A stretch of 64,000 bases of DNA from positions 5,012,198-5,076,197 of the forward strand of contig JAKSZU010000027.1 in the NCBI GenBank assembly GCA_026018925.1. Direction: 5' to 3'. A model generated the notes under the pieces. The model was not told the DNA's origin. It ran no database searches and saw only the letters and a list, made by a program, of their open reading frames with translations. The stretch is from Tupaia tana (taxonomy: Eukaryota > Chordata > Mammalia > Scandentia > Tupaiidae). This document shows, one piece after another, positions 33,409 through 45,598 of the stretch; the stretch's first letter is position 1, and every line of letters starts with the position of its first letter. The translations under genes and the position numbers were made by a program.

Positions 33409-34293
33409 CACTACAGATGCTGAATTCCTAGGCTCTTGAGTAAAAGGGGAAACTGAGGCAGGTCCCATTTAGTGCATCTGCAGGTCTGGTGTGTACGAGA
33501 AGTGATCATAGGAGGCAATGTCTGAAGCTTCAGCTTTACACAGTTCAGGCGAGCGAGGCAAACGTGGAAATGGCAACGAGCAGTACTTAGGAGCAAGTGC
33601 ACCATGAAGAAGCCAACAGTCACCAGCAGCAGCTCAGGGATCTCCCTGGGGGGGGGGGGGGTTGTGGCAGGGCTTTTCCACACATGTTCATGGCAGGGGG
33701 TTGCTGCTTGCTTGTTTGGGGCCACCTCTGAAAAAACTAATCAATTCCATCATGTGCTCCCACCCTTTTAATCATGCAGTTTGTTATAAGTGTTCACAAA
33801 GTGGTGACACATCCACACTGTCCTCTCTAGCTTGTGTATGGTCATGCCTCTTCTTAGGAACCTCCTTGTCCAACCAATGGAGAGTCGGTTCCTATAATAT
33901 CAACCATTGGAAAAGTCTAGAGATGACTTGATTCTGGTTAGAGCTCGCATTTTCAACTGGCTTATTTCCATCTGCCTGCAGCTATTTCTTAACCCAGTCC
34001 TAATCACAATAGCTCCAGACTCCTGCCCCATCTCCCCTTCACAGCCACATACTTATCTCCCCAACTCAGTGCATGATATTATGGTCGGATAATAGTGTGA
34101 AATGCTAATTGCTGTAAAGAGTTTTAGTCACCCTTTGTTCCTTCCTTGCTGCCCTTCTAGCTTGATGCTAAAAGCTGGAACCCTAGTTCTCTGTGGCATT
34201 CCTGTTTTGCCATCTTCAAACTTTAGGGGTCCTTGGCAGATAGGCCAAATGGCTAGGCAAAGAAGAATGAATTATAGACCAAGAGTTTTAGAA

Positions 34294-34297
<4 letters not shown>
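33409..34297. other. No gene recognised
   Basis: Contains a 14-base G run at 33648-33661 that lies in no SINE. Unassigned otherwise. Confidence 0.35.

Positions 34298-34326
<29 letters not shown>
34298..34326. repeat. (CA)n microsatellite
   Basis: About 14 CA units. Confidence 0.95.
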
Positions 34327-34329
<3 letters not shown>

Positions 34330-34802
34330 GAGGAAAGAGATTTCACTTTGCCGCAGGGTTGGAGATTGAAAAGAGAAGAGAGAGGGAAGACTACAATAGA
34401 CCTTCCCAATATCCTTGATGGTGAAGAAGGATTTCAGAAAGAAAATGGTTTCTCAGGTATGTCCAGACACATGAAAGTAGGGAAAGTCTCCAAAACTGAG
34501 GTAGAAATAGCAGAGAGTATCTGGGATGGTAGAGATCTCAGCAGTGACGTTGTGGACAAATGACCCATAACTAGTGCCACAGTGCCCCCTGTGACACCTT
34601 GCCACCATGGAAAACTCCAGAAGCAGAACGTGAAAAATAGCCAAGGTTACATTGTCCTTTAGAATTATGAAATGAGTTGATTTATGAAAAAGATGCTATT
34701 TTTGCATGGCTAAGTAAGTGAAATGAGAGTAATACTTCCTATGATTATAACTCTCTTCCCATTAAGATTTGCCATCTCACTCACTCTATTTTAACTCTAT
34801 AG

Positions 34803-34906
34803 GGAAGACCCGTTATGCTGACATGAACTTACATATCGCGAGATTGGCTGCTCTTAGAGATCAATTGCCAGAAACTGGAAAAAAGAAAGAGAAGAAGCAA
34901 CTTTAA
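34803..34906 (+). CDS. Candidate 3-prime terminal coding exon (unidentified gene)
   Basis: A pyrimidine-rich run ending TTTTAACTCTATAG precedes the segment. After two bases of a split codon the frame is open for 33 codons and ends with TAA. The peptide contains YADMNLHIARLAALRDQL and finishes with a lysine-rich tail, GKKKEKKQL. It reads like an amphipathic helix followed by a basic C terminus. About 180 bp downstream is a canonical AATAAA (35088-35093) followed by TG/T-rich sequence. The exon keeps ATCGCG, unusual in CpG-depleted surroundings. No repeat family explains it. I do not recognise the protein and can assign no function. No upstream exon of the same gene was convincingly found. A chance assembly of signals, or a pseudo-exon, is the alternative. 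Confidence 0.33.
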
Positions 34907-35087
34907 TCCAATTCCAGATTTGGTTACTGTAACTATAACTGGTATATGAATTCCAATTTGTAATGTTGGATATTGGCATTTCTAATGCTGTCCTTGCGGT
35001 CAAGTAACTTCATGATTTGCTCCTCTTAGCCTAGTAGGAGAGTCCCGCTAGGACATAGCTTTTCATATATACATTCACGCATAGTGG

Positions 35088-35093
35088 AATAAA
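35088..35093 (+). terminator. Possible polyadenylation signal AATAAA
   Basis: AATAAA in TGGAATAAAGTATGTTATC, about 180 bp after the candidate stop codon, with TATGTT/TATGTTT downstream. Meaningful only if the exon above is real, since isolated AATAAA strings are common in AT-rich DNA. Confidence 0.3.
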
Positions 35094-35169
35094 GTATGTT
35101 ATCTAATATATTATGTTTAATGCACTGGAAAGATAGAGGAGAGAATAATTAAATTTGGGGATTGGAGGA

Positions 35170-35620
35170 TGTATGAGTCAGGATTCCAATACGAAACAGA
35201 TGGGACATTCAAAATAGAATAATTCTAGAAGAAAGTTTTTACAACAGTGTGGGCCCTCTTCCATCCAAGGCTTAATAGAAGTTAAGCTATTATCCCCCAA
35301 GGTCCGCAGGAGAAAGGTACCAGAGAAAGGGTGTCGGCCCTAAAGGGAAAAACACACAGAATCAGAGACCTTAAGAGGAACTGTGGTCTTCATCTGAGAG
35401 GTGAAGGCAGAGGGGCAGTCACAGGAAGGACATGACACGTACCCAGATCTGACCGCTTCTTGCCCATTTTTTTCTGGGCATCCCCATTGGCTGAACCTGG
35501 CCTCAAGCCAGAGAGAGCTTGGGAGTCTAGTTAATGCCGCCTACTAAGTCAGCCTTTTCAGGGTGGGCTGGGAGAAGGTGGAGGGTGGATCTGGAGAGAA
35601 AAACAGAGGATAAATGGTCT
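35170..35620. mobile_element. Ancient interspersed repeat, family not named
   Basis: GTATGAGTCAGGATTCCAAT, GAAACAGATGGGACATTC, GACACGTACCCAGATCTGAC, CATTGGCTGAACCTGG and GGTGGAGGGTGGATCTGG together recall a widespread mammalian repeat. I cannot name it with confidence. Confidence 0.45.
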
Positions 35621-35859
35621 AGAAATCGTGTCTCAAAGGTAATGCTTGAACACTTTTTAAGGATCCATAGAAGTTTGTCAGGGACAGAACCTAAGGAATG
35701 AACTCAGGTTCATTTGCAAGTTTGCTTTATGTGGATACAGTTCCGACACTTTCTGAGCACATTTGCATCTATCAGCCTATCACGGAAAGTGTGTGCCAGA
35801 GCGTTTTCACCCAGGGACACGGACTACCTTTAGATAACTCAGATATTCACATTTTGTCC

Positions 35860-35995
35860 CCTGTTGCTATGGGTTGTGTTGTATCTCCTGAAAATATGTT
35901 GAAGTTCAAACCCCCAGGACTCCTGAGTGTGACTTAGAAATAGGATCTTTGTAGAGGGTGACGTGAAGGCGGGATCAGTAGGGTGGGCATCTGAA
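35860..35995 (+). mobile_element. MaLR LTR fragment (MLT1/MST-like)
   Basis: TGCTATGGGTTGTGTTGTAT, ATATGTTGAAGTTCAAACCC, CAGGACTCCTGAGTGTGAC and AAATAGGATCTTTGTAGAGG match the 5-prime part of MaLR LTRs. Truncated at the right by a SINE fragment. Confidence 0.8.
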
Positions 35996-35999
35996 GTGA

Positions 36000-36185
36000 A
36001 AGCATCCCCTTCCCAGGGAACATGGGGATGCCACGATTCCTTCTCCATTTCTTCTTTCTTTCAGGATTTTGGGCACACATGCACACTTGCTAGGTGTGGT
36101 TTTCAAGGTGCCAGATTTAGGATTTAAACCATGAAGGTGACTATGTGGGATTTAGCTACCTTGACCCCCACACCACTAGCTGATT
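36000..36185 (-). mobile_element. Truncated tRNA SINE
   Basis: Begins mid-body at CCCCTTCCCAGGGAACATGG and runs to ACACCACTAGCTG. The tail half is missing. Confidence 0.75.
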
Positions 36186-37104
36186 TCTCTAATTCTTTTA
36201 TGTGCTGTAAAGCACATATGCAATGATGAGAGAAGTCCTGTTTACCTTTACACCAAATGATTGGGTCATACATACATTTACTATGATTATGCCCCCAACA
36301 GATGCCATGTAATCAGGGAAGCTTGAGCTTTGAGATGCTTCAATTATATTGGCCCTTTCTAAGGCCCAGTATTTAATTTTATATGATTTTATTTTATCTA
36401 TTTTTATACAAGGGGCTATCCCAAGTTTTCTGAGCTCTGAGCTCTCCAAACCTTAGATCTGCCATTCATCTTACCCCGTGTTGATATAACCTCAAACCCC
36501 AGCCAGCAATCTAACCCGACTGTATATCTCTTTATATCCGAACCCACTCCCTGCGTGCTTTCAGATTCGTTGTGTTCATAAGCAGCAACCATTCCAAATA
36601 AACGCCGAGGAAGGGATGATAAACAAAAAGAACAAACAACTTTGAGAGTCCTTGAACACAGAGTGCCCTAGCCCAGTGGGATTCCAAAATGAGGACAGGA
36701 AGCCTTCTTAGTCTGCACCAAATGGTGGTTTTCCTGTTTTATTTTCTATTTATTTATTTATTTATTTATTTATTTATTTTGCCTGAGAGTTTCTATTTCA
36801 GGTGTATATCACCTCAGGGAGGAAGCCTGTCTCTGATACTCCTTGTCTCCTACCCCCTTTTCCACGTTGTCAAACCTCAATTGCTTTGGAGAGAAGAGGG
36901 ATTAAAATTAAACTCACATTCATTAGCATGTCTAAATGGCAGCCTCCTCCTTTACTGTATGTGCTCATTAAGAGTGAGCACCAACTCCAGAATTTGCCTC
37001 GTTAATGTGGTGGGCTGAATCATACACACCCCCAGTACTTCTGCCCAAGATGGGAGGAGTCTGGCTCTTAGGTCCTACCTGGCCATAATTCTAGGAGCTT
37101 TCTC
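36186..37104. other. No gene recognised
   Basis: Has (TTTA)n at 36748-36779. The segment 37005-37100 (GTGGTGGGCTGAATCATACA) may be the start of another MLT1-like LTR. Confidence 0.35.
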
Positions 37105-37127
37105 TCTATATATATACATATATATCT

Positions 37128-37158
<31 letters not shown>

Positions 37159-37227
37159 CACATACACACACATACACACACACACACATATATATATACA
37201 TACACATACACATACACATACACACAT

Positions 37228-37284
<57 letters not shown>
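37105..37284. repeat. Compound TA/CA microsatellite
   Basis: Alternating (TA)n and (CA)n blocks, about 180 bp, ending in a pure (TA)n run beside the SINE tail. Confidence 0.97.
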
Positions 37285-37287
<3 letters not shown>

Positions 37288-37563
37288 TGTTTTTTAGAGA
37301 GTTTTTTCTTTTTTTTTTGCTATAGGGCATGTATACTCTTCAGAGAGACAGAGAGAGAGAGAGACAGAGAGACAGAAAGTGAGAAATCACCCCCTCCAGG
37401 GAGGATGGCCATGCCACAATCCCTTCTCCAGTCTCCTCTTAGGATTTTGGGCATGCATGTACACATGCCCAGCAGGAGAGTTTTAAGCCACTGGGTCCAG
37501 GACTCAAACCATGGTCAACTACGTGGGAGTCCAGTGACATAGCCATTCACCATCTGCAGGTCC
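37285..37563 (-). mobile_element. Long-type tRNA SINE
   Basis: TTTTTGCTATAGGGCATGTA, CCCTCCAGGGAGGATGGCC, head ending CACCATCTGCAGGTCCC. Confidence 0.92.
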
Positions 37564-37569
37564 CTTTGT

Positions 37570-38389
37570 ATGTATATCTCACATATTCCCTCTACAGCAT
37601 CCCATCTGGCACTAAAGAACCATCTTCAGGTTTTACAAGTATGCACTCAAACTTATTATATCTTATTTTAGAAGAACAGATATTGCTAAAGTAACTCTGC
37701 ATGGAGTTGGGAACGTGGCTGAGGGACTGCTGACGTAATCTCAGCAAAAGAAATCCTACTTACTTTTCCTTTTGCTCTAGACAGCGACACACTGGCACTT
37801 CCCCACACCATGCTGATGAGTGAGAAGTTGTAAAGTTCATACTTGGCTTGGCGGACATTGTGCGTGACTTTTGCCTGGTGCTATAGTGAGCACTTGTTAT
37901 ATGAAAGGGTGTTCTATTAGAAAAACACTCTAGATCTCTACTTCCTTAGCCATTTCGACAAGGGAGAAGAATTAGTGAGTTTGAGAGAAGAGTTGAGAGT
38001 TCTCAGACCAGTGCCTTCCTTATTCCTCTTCGTTGAGTCTACTTGTCTGTAGAATGTGCTTCTCTCTGCTCTCTGTTATGCAAGAGTAGCTCCAGGGTCA
38101 TGGAGGCCTGATATTTTCAGATAAATCTACAATGATGTATGTAAGTCTGCGTCAGCTTGGCACCCAAAATGAGCTGTCAGTTCCTCCTCTTCTTTGACAC
38201 CCTTGCCTATTCTCCCATCAAGCTGTGGAATCTATTTCCCCATCACTTGTACCCAAGCTGGCATTCTGATTTCTTTACACCAGTAAAGTACAGTGTAAGT
38301 GATAGCTTACAAATTCTAGGTCCTCGAAAGGCCTGGAAGCTTATATTTCATCTCTCTGGAATCTAATTGTCATGTTATTGAAAGTCCAG
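37570..38389. other. No gene recognised
   Basis: No family recognised. The ORF at 38157-38366 lacks exon signals. Confidence 0.35.
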
Positions 38390-38690
38390 GCTTTCATGCC
38401 TGAGAAAGAGGGGGTGTGGAGAAGTACCTTGTGAAATAAGTGACTGTGTGGAGGACATCGAAATGCCATGGCCAATTCCAGCACTCTGGCTCCCAACATG
38501 AGGGCTGGCCCCCTTGGGTTATCCAGCCCGACCTGTCTGCCATTTGAGTGCAGCCAATAAGAATTACCCTAGACAACAGCACATGGAACAGAACTGTCCA
38601 GTCGATCTACAGAATCACCAGAAATAATAAAATACTGTTTTACTCATCTGAGCTTGGGGACTTGCACATAGCAATAGATAACCCATTGTT
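38390..38690 (+). mobile_element. MLT1-like LTR 3-prime portion
   Basis: CTGTGTGGAGGACATCGAA, CCAGTCGATCTACAGAATCA, CAGAAATAATAAAATACTG and AGCAATAGATAACCCATTG resemble MLT1-type LTR ends. Confidence 0.55.
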
Positions 38691-38944
38691 TTTTTTGTTT
38701 TATGTAATTTTAGAGGTGAAGACATAGCAAATCCACTTGGGCCCACACTCAAATCATGTTCTCCAAATAATTTTATCAGTAATTAAGATGGTATTTTAAT
38801 CTCTCTCTTCTACATATAGGTTTTCTTATCCATTGTGTTGGGAATTAGGAGAGAGAGAAAACAAGAGTGTGTATTGACTGACTGAGACTTCTCACCTGGA
38901 AAGCACCATTTTTTAAAAATCTGCCTTAAAACCCATATGTTCTC

Positions 38945-39175
38945 TAAGAGTCAGCCCAAATGTCACCTCCAATATATCCTTGATTTAGATCCCTCATCTC
39001 TACATCCCCCAGAGCATAACATTATCCTAGCAGATATTTGCACTTTGTGTTACAGAGTACTACATGCTCATGGAAGTTAGGGGATCTATTTTATTTGAAT
39101 TTACATCGCCACACTCACAAACAAGCCTAACACGAAGTTATGTTTTGCAAATGCTTCTTGAATGTAATACTCGAG
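38945..39175 (+). mobile_element. L2 LINE fragment
   Basis: AGTCAGCCCAAATGTCACCT, CCCAGAGCATAACATTATCC and TTTTGCAAATGCTTCTTGAA follow L2 order. Confidence 0.6.
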
Positions 39176-39331
39176 GAACGATTTGATTTGCTTCAGTACA
39201 TAGTATGAAACTGCCTGATTTCCCCCAGTCCTTTTTCTTCTAAAAGTTTTTATCGCAATGCTTCGGTCTACAGTTGGGTGATATGGAAAAAGTGCTAGCT
39301 TTGGACCAAGATGGATCTGGGTTTCAAATTT

Positions 39332-39606
39332 CTTTAAGTAGTTTTGTTTGTGTGTTTAATTGTCAGAGGGAGCATGCAATCTCTGGAGAAAGGCAGAGAG
39401 ACAGAGAGGGAAATGGAGAGAGCACCCTCCAATAGGGCGTGGTCACAGCACAACCCCACCTCCTCTGTTTCTCCATCCCAGCAGGGTTTGGGGCATGTGT
39501 GCACACAGACATGCCTGGCCTGTTTTTGAAGCAGGGGAGGCTGAGATTCAAATCATGATTGGTCATGTGGGATCTGGCTCCCTTACCCACTGGGATACAA
39601 GACTGG
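39332..39606 (-). mobile_element. Older-subfamily tRNA SINE
   Basis: ATTGTCAGAGGGAGCATGCA, AATAGGGCGTGGTCACAGC, CATGCCTGGCCTGTTTTTGA, worn head ending ACTGGGATACAAGACTGG. Duplication tctRggtttcaaaYtt at 39316 and 39607. Confidence 0.8.
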
Positions 39607-39667
39607 TCTAGGTTTCAAACTTATATTTGAGCTTTCAGCTCTTCATTATAAAAGAAGAATAATTATA

Positions 39668-39776
39668 GGGGATCAGCAGGTAGCGTGATGGTTAAGGTGC
39701 TGGTCACTCCCACATGGCCGACCACAGTTCAAATCCCGGATCTGGCAGCTTGCTTTCCCACTTTCCCTCTGCTCTC

Positions 39777-39814
<38 letters not shown>

Positions 39815-39871
39815 GTCAAATTAAAATGAATGAATAAATAAAATTGAATAAATACTTGTTTAAAAAAGAAG
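39668..39871 (+). mobile_element. Short-type tRNA SINE with internal (TG)n
   Basis: GATCAGCAGGTAGCGTGATG head, GCTTGCTTTCCCACTTTCCC, (TG)n at about 39779-39808, GGTCAAATTAAAATGAATG tail. Confidence 0.93.
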
Positions 39872-39899
39872 AAGAAGAATTATTAATGGACTTCCAGTA

Positions 39900-40800
39900 A
39901 TAGATGTTTAAAATAGTTTTAGTAAGATATAATTCATGTATAACTCACCCCTTTAAAGCCAACAACCCATGTGATTGAATTTTGGAATATATTCATTAAC
40001 TCCAAACACATTGGCAGTAATTCCTTATTCTCCCTTATTCTTCTCCTCTCCTTGTCTCTTCATGATAGAAAGTATATATGCATGCACAAGAATATGGGGT
40101 GAGGAATCACCCTCAACAGAATCTTGTCATGCCGTAATCCCTTTGCCCCAGTTCTCCAGTTCTTTGGGATCCTGAGCACCCATGTGCATATCCATTATAT
40201 TTCTCAGGAGGACCCAGGATCCGACCCACAGTTGCCATATGGCTTCAGGCACTGCTGGGTGCTGACATTACTGCTGTGCTACAGAGGCTGGGCCATCCCC
40301 CTGTCTCTTTTCTTTTCCTCAAATAAGAAAACAATTTAATGATTGTATAAATCATCTACCTGAATATTTAATGTGAATGGAATTGTAGGGTATGTGATCT
40401 TTTGTGACCATATTTTTTTCTTTACTTATATGTTTTACTTATATAATTTTTTCAAGGTTCATGGTGTTGTACACCTATCAATACCTCATTCCTTTTTACT
40501 GGCAAATGATATCCATTATATGGCTATGTCACTTTTTCTTTTCTCATTTGTTAGTTGTGGACATTTGAGTTTGTTCTTATATTTTGGCTATTATGAGCAA
40601 TGTTGCTGTGACTATTAGGTGTACCATCGTGTATACATTATGTTACAAATGGTTTTCCTGTGTCTTAGTTACATACTTAGGGACCTAGGGAGTAGAGTTG
40701 CAAGATATTAGTGTTCCAATTTCTCCCTAATACATCTTTATTGACAGTCATTATTATTTGTCTTTTTCTTTCACATTCACTTTATAAGCTAAGTGATGTA
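39900..40800 (-). mobile_element. L1 3-prime end (L1ME-like), antisense
   Basis: TAAGATATAATTCATGTATA, AATGTGAATGGAATTGTAGG, CACCTATCAATACCTCATTC and TATTTTGGCTATTATGAGCA follow the antisense L1M 3-prime order. An older SINE (40065-40310) interrupts it. Confidence 0.75.
40065..40310 (-). mobile_element. Older tRNA SINE in L1
   Basis: GGTGAGGAATCACCCTCAAC, TCTTGTCATGCCGTAATCCC and TGTGCTACAGAGGCTGGGCC. Heavily diverged. Confidence 0.65.
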
Positions 40801-40829
40801 TGTGATTGAATGTATAAAAGAAATTAAAA

Positions 40830-43570
40830 TTAAATTTTTTAAAAAGTGCTGCAATAAACATGGAAGAATAGGTATTTTTGATATGGTGATTTCATTTCCT
40901 TCAGGTATCTACCCAGTAGTGGTATTTCTTGATAATATAGTAGTTTTGTTTTTTGAGGAATGTCCAAAGTGTTTCCCATAATTTACACTGACAATGTGTA
41001 AAGGTTTGCCTTTTATCTACACCCTTGCCAACATCCATTATTTTTTGTCTTTCTGATAATATCCATTCTAATTTGAGGAGCTGAAATCTCAGTATGGTTT
41101 TGATTTGCACTTTCCCAATGGTTAGTAATAATGAGGCTTTTTCCATTTGTCCATTTGTATCTTTTGTTTTGTTTTTGTTTTTTTTTTTTAGAAATGCCTA
41201 TGAAGTTCCTTTGTCCATTTAAAAATTTGAGTTACAATCATTATTATTTTTGCTATTGAGTTATTTGAGTTTTTAGATATTCTAGATATCTAAAACCCCT
41301 TGTCAGATGTATACTTTGCAAATATTTTCTCTTATTTTTCAGATTGTCTCTTCACTGTAATTGTTTCCTTTGCTGGCAGAAGCTTTTTTTGATGTAATCC
41401 TATTTGTCTTCTTTTCTTTTATTCCCTGTACTTTTGAGGTCTTAGTCTAAAAATTTTTTTCTAGTCCAGTGTCAAAGATTTTGCCCAATGTTTTCTTCTG
41501 GTAGTTTCATAATTTCAGGTCTTATATTTAAACTTTTTTATTCATTTTGAGTTTACTTTTGTATATGGTGAGAGATATGGGTCTAGTTTTATTTTTGACA
41601 CATGGTTATACAACTTTTCTAGCACCATTTATTGAAGAGATATTCTTTCCCAAATATACGTTTTCGGCATATTGGTCAAAAATCAGTTAGCTGTTGATGC
41701 ATGGATTTATTTCTGGGTTCTTTACTCTGTTCCATCTCTGTTTTTATTCTAGTATCATGCTATTTTTGTTACTATAGCTTTGCAGTATGTTTGGAAGTCA
41801 AGTAGTGTGATGCCTTTGGCTTTGTTATTTTTGCTTAAGCTTGCTTGGTAATTTGTAGTCTTATATGATTCCATAGAAATTTTAGAATTTTTTTTTTCTA
41901 TTTCAATAAAGAATGCCATTGGTATTTGATAGATATTACATTGACTCTGTCATTCATTTCAGATAGAGTGTGGACATGTTAATAATATTAATTTTTACAG
42001 TCCATGAACATGGGATATCTTTTCATCTAGTTGTGTACTTTTTAATTTTTTTATTCACTGTTTTATAATTTACAGTGTGCAGATCTAAAAAAATATTTTG
42101 CTAGATATAAGAATTCTTGATTGACCTTTATTTCACTTTTAGGATTTAAATTGCCCTTTGGCATTCATTGTTTCTGATAAGTAGTAATCTTTAGGTTTCA
42201 TTTTTACACAGTGAGTCACTTTTCTCTTACCCTTACAAAACTTTCTCTTTGTTTATGTTTTTCAACACTTGAATGATTTTCCTTTGTGTTCCTCAGATAA
42301 CATTATCTCTATTGATCTAGCTTCAGGTTTTCTAATTCTTTTGCCAGCTCCAATCTACAGTACAGCTGATCACATGGCTTGTTTTACTGTGGAGCTCCAT
42401 ATTCTTTTTTGGGAAAAAATTCTCTTTATTGATATTCTCTATTTGATAAGACATTATCATCTTATCAAAGCATGATGAGCCATACCTTTCTCTTTTTCTT
42501 TAGCATAGTTTCTTTTAGGTCTTTGAACATGTTTTTATCAGCTACTTTGATGTCTTTGTCTGTTAAATGTGACATCTGGTCTCTCTCACAGTTTCTATAG
42601 CCTACTTTTTTCATGTATATAGTCATGCTTTCCTGTTTACTTATGTATTTCATAATTTTTATCTGAAAATTAGACATTTTAGATAGTATATTGTGAATAC
42701 TCTGCTTATTGATTCCCCTGTTCCAGGAGTTGTTACTATGTTTTCTTGCTCATTAGTAACTTTAGATTAACTAATTCTGTAAAGTCTATTTCCCCCACAG
42801 TTTCCAGCCTTTTAGTGTATTGCTCCTCAAAAGGGTGAAGCCTTGGGCATAGTCACAAACACCCTTAACCTACCTGCTCTCCTCCACCTACAGAAATGGC
42901 AGTGGTTTTATCCAGGCTCTCTTTGATTGTCTCTTTGCTTGATTTCCCCATTAAGCTTTTGGCTGGTCTGCCTGTACTGGTATAACACTCAGCTCTTAGT
43001 GTTCACTAATTGCTAGCTTGTTGCTCTATGGTTTTCAAAAATTCCCTGAGAGCTTAAGTGGCTCCATTGTGTGATCCAAACATTGGCCTTTTGCAGGAAT
43101 AGTGTTGGAGGCCTGAGTTTGCGACTTCTCAGATCCCTAAGGGTTCTTCTTAACTAACTCTTTTCCTGGTTCTCTCTGTTCAATTTTTGGCTGGTCTGTC
43201 ATTTCTCTTGTTGCTATCATGGAGCTACTAGACTTCATTTAATTTTCATTGTAAAAATTCTCATTGTTTTGTCAGTGCCCTTAGGTTTGAACTTCCCTCT
43301 GCTCTGTTCCAAATAAAGTCGGTGTCTTTACTGAGAGCTGTGGAGCCCCTTGCTCTTACAGTCTGCTTTCTCCCTTGACTATATCATTGCTCTGGAGTCA
43401 GAGTATGGAAAGTGGTCAACTTCTTTCAGGGTGAGATCCCTGTTTTATGAGTGAGACAGTATCCAGGAGATAGCCTTGCAAGTGAGCGAGGGCAGGGGAG
43501 CTTAAGGCCCAATATTATTGATCTGCCATATGTAGGCTGAAGTTTCAACCTCTCATTGTACAATTTGAAG
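40830..43570 (-). mobile_element. L1 LINE, antisense, inactive
   Basis: GTGCTGCAATAAACATGGAA, TACCCAGTAGTGGTATTTCT, CACTTTCCCAATGGTTAGTA, CTAGCACCATTTATTGAAGA and ATCATGCTATTTTTGTTACT are the antisense of the ORF2 C-terminal part and adjoining L1 sequence. From about 42070 the text (TTTTGCTAGATATAAGAATT, GTCATGCTTTCCTGTTTAC) matches a different, non-ORF2 part of old L1M elements, so an internal deletion or a second L1 is likely. No open frame survives, so this is a dead copy. Confidence 0.8.
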
Positions 43571-45413
43571 TGCAGTTTAAATATTATTTCTTAATTTCTT
43601 GTCAATTTAGAAGGAGGGTATCATTTGAAATCATCAGATTTTTAAGTTCTTATTCCTGTTTGTTTCATGTAGGTTGTCCTAAGACTTTATTCTCTCTATA
43701 AGCTCACTGAATTTTCTGCCTCCTACCCTACATTCACCCTATCTACAGTGGGCTTTGTCTTCTACATTTCTCTTTGTCTTTTTTCTTTTTATTTATTTAT
43801 TCATTTCTCTTTCTTCTTTTTTTTTTTTTTTTTTTTTTTTTGCTATTCATGTTGTTCATTTGTCTTTTGCCACTGTTTTTTCCAATGTCAATCACTCAAT
43901 TGTAAGTAACTTGCTGTTCTCCCCCTCTATTCTTTTCATGATTCTATACAAGAAAGACTCTGAATCTAAGCTGGGAGAGATTTCAATTTAATAGATTGGG
44001 GGGAGAAGAGGTTTTGTTTCCTTTTCACTGAAAAAAAAAGATTGCCAATATTGAGATCCTCCAGAATGGTAAAAATGGCAGTCATGGAATGGTGGGCTGT
44101 CACTTCTGACATGGAAGGTGGCAAAAAAAAATTACCCTTGTTTTAACCTTTCCCACCTATTCTGTTCCTTGTCATTTTGGAAAACTAAGGCATCTTAGAA
44201 AACACTTCGATAATACCTATTTTACAAAAATTAATTTAGATAACTAGCATAAAACCACTGTTAGGAGCTGCTCAATCAATGAAAATTTGCTGTTTCCTCT
44301 CTCTCTATCACTGGGCAGGAAAGACTGTGTATACCAAGAATGGAAAGTGCCATGCTCCTGTAGGCTTCTATGGGCTCCCTTGGCTTTTCTTGAACATATC
44401 AAAATATGCCTAGAATGCTGGCAATGATTTTTTAGGATTTAGCAGTTGAGAAAAGCATCTTCTGACAGTGGCTTAGGGTTATTTGCTAACATATTTACTG
44501 TACAGATGTACATTGGTAGATTTCAAGCAAGAACTGATGCAGCGTTCTACATTTGCATTAATTAACACAACCCTGTCAAGTGACACTGTGCGTAATTTTA
44601 AAAATATTTTTAACTCACTATTGTTTATGTCGACCTCTTGAAAATATTAAGTGGAAATATTTTCCTTACTAAAATCGCTTTTCTTCTGCTTTATAAGCAT
44701 CCTGTTTTCTCATTGGAGTTTTCTCCTGTCTTCTTCCTCATAAATTAAAAAATTCAACATAGTGAATAATGAAAGATAGATAAATAGACAAACCTATTTT
44801 GAGGTTTTGAAATACTTGGTTCATATGAAATACTACGGTCTAGAAATAAGCACACTGGAGCTGGGGAATTGCTGTTTTCCAAATACACATCATATAACAT
44901 CTTCTAAGAAAGAGAGTCTAGACCGCAGGACTATGGAAATATTCCAGCCATCTGCACACGTGTTAGGCACCATCATCACTTTCATTACTAATATTACCAC
45001 TAACTCAAATCTCTATCTCCTACCTGGAAAATGTCACTGAATGAAGAAAATACACCGTAAGTACTCTTGTCAAATACGCAGGCTGTATCTTTCCCACTCA
45101 GCTAAGGTAAAGCAATGATAATTATCTGGCTAAACTTGATGGATGGAGGCAATCAAAATATATATCATTTATAAGTCTGCGGGCCTCTGCTTGGCTTTGA
45201 TAGTTGAATATCATTACTTCAATATACGGTAATGTGCCATGAAATTTTTTCATACATTTCTCACCAAATATGTGGAGAGAATGCTGGGAAGTTTATAAAA
45301 AGAAATTTGTATTAAAATAGATATTCGATGTCGTAGTAAGAGGAAGGAGATAGAAAGGGAAAAAGCAGGACTCTGGGATAGGAGGAATGAAACAGAAAAG
45401 AGCTGTGAAAACA
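43571..45413. other. No gene recognised
   Basis: Has a T-rich run (43785-43842). The ORF at 44807-45040 stops before a GTAAGT at 45057 and has no clear acceptor. Confidence 0.35.
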
Positions 45414-45424
45414 TTAGAGAAGGG

Positions 45425-45598
45425 GGGCCAGCAGGTGGCATGGTGGTTAAAGGAGCTGGATTCCCACATAGCTGACTGTGGTTCAAGTCCTAGACCTGGC
45501 AGCTTTCTCTCTCTCTCTCTCTGTCCCTTTCTGATCAAATTGAAATAAACAAATGAATAAATAAATAAAGTTAAGTAAAATAATTCTTAAAAAAAAAA
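45425..45598 (+). mobile_element. Short-type tRNA SINE
   Basis: GGGGCCAGCAGGTGGCATGG head, (TC)n run, GATCAAATTGAAATAAACA tail. Perfect 11-bp duplication attagagaagg (45414-45424 and 45599-45609). Confidence 0.96.

Noticed and set aside
40830..43570. Active L1 with a working reverse transcriptase
   Set aside because: The reading frames are broken everywhere and the RT core region is not recognisable.
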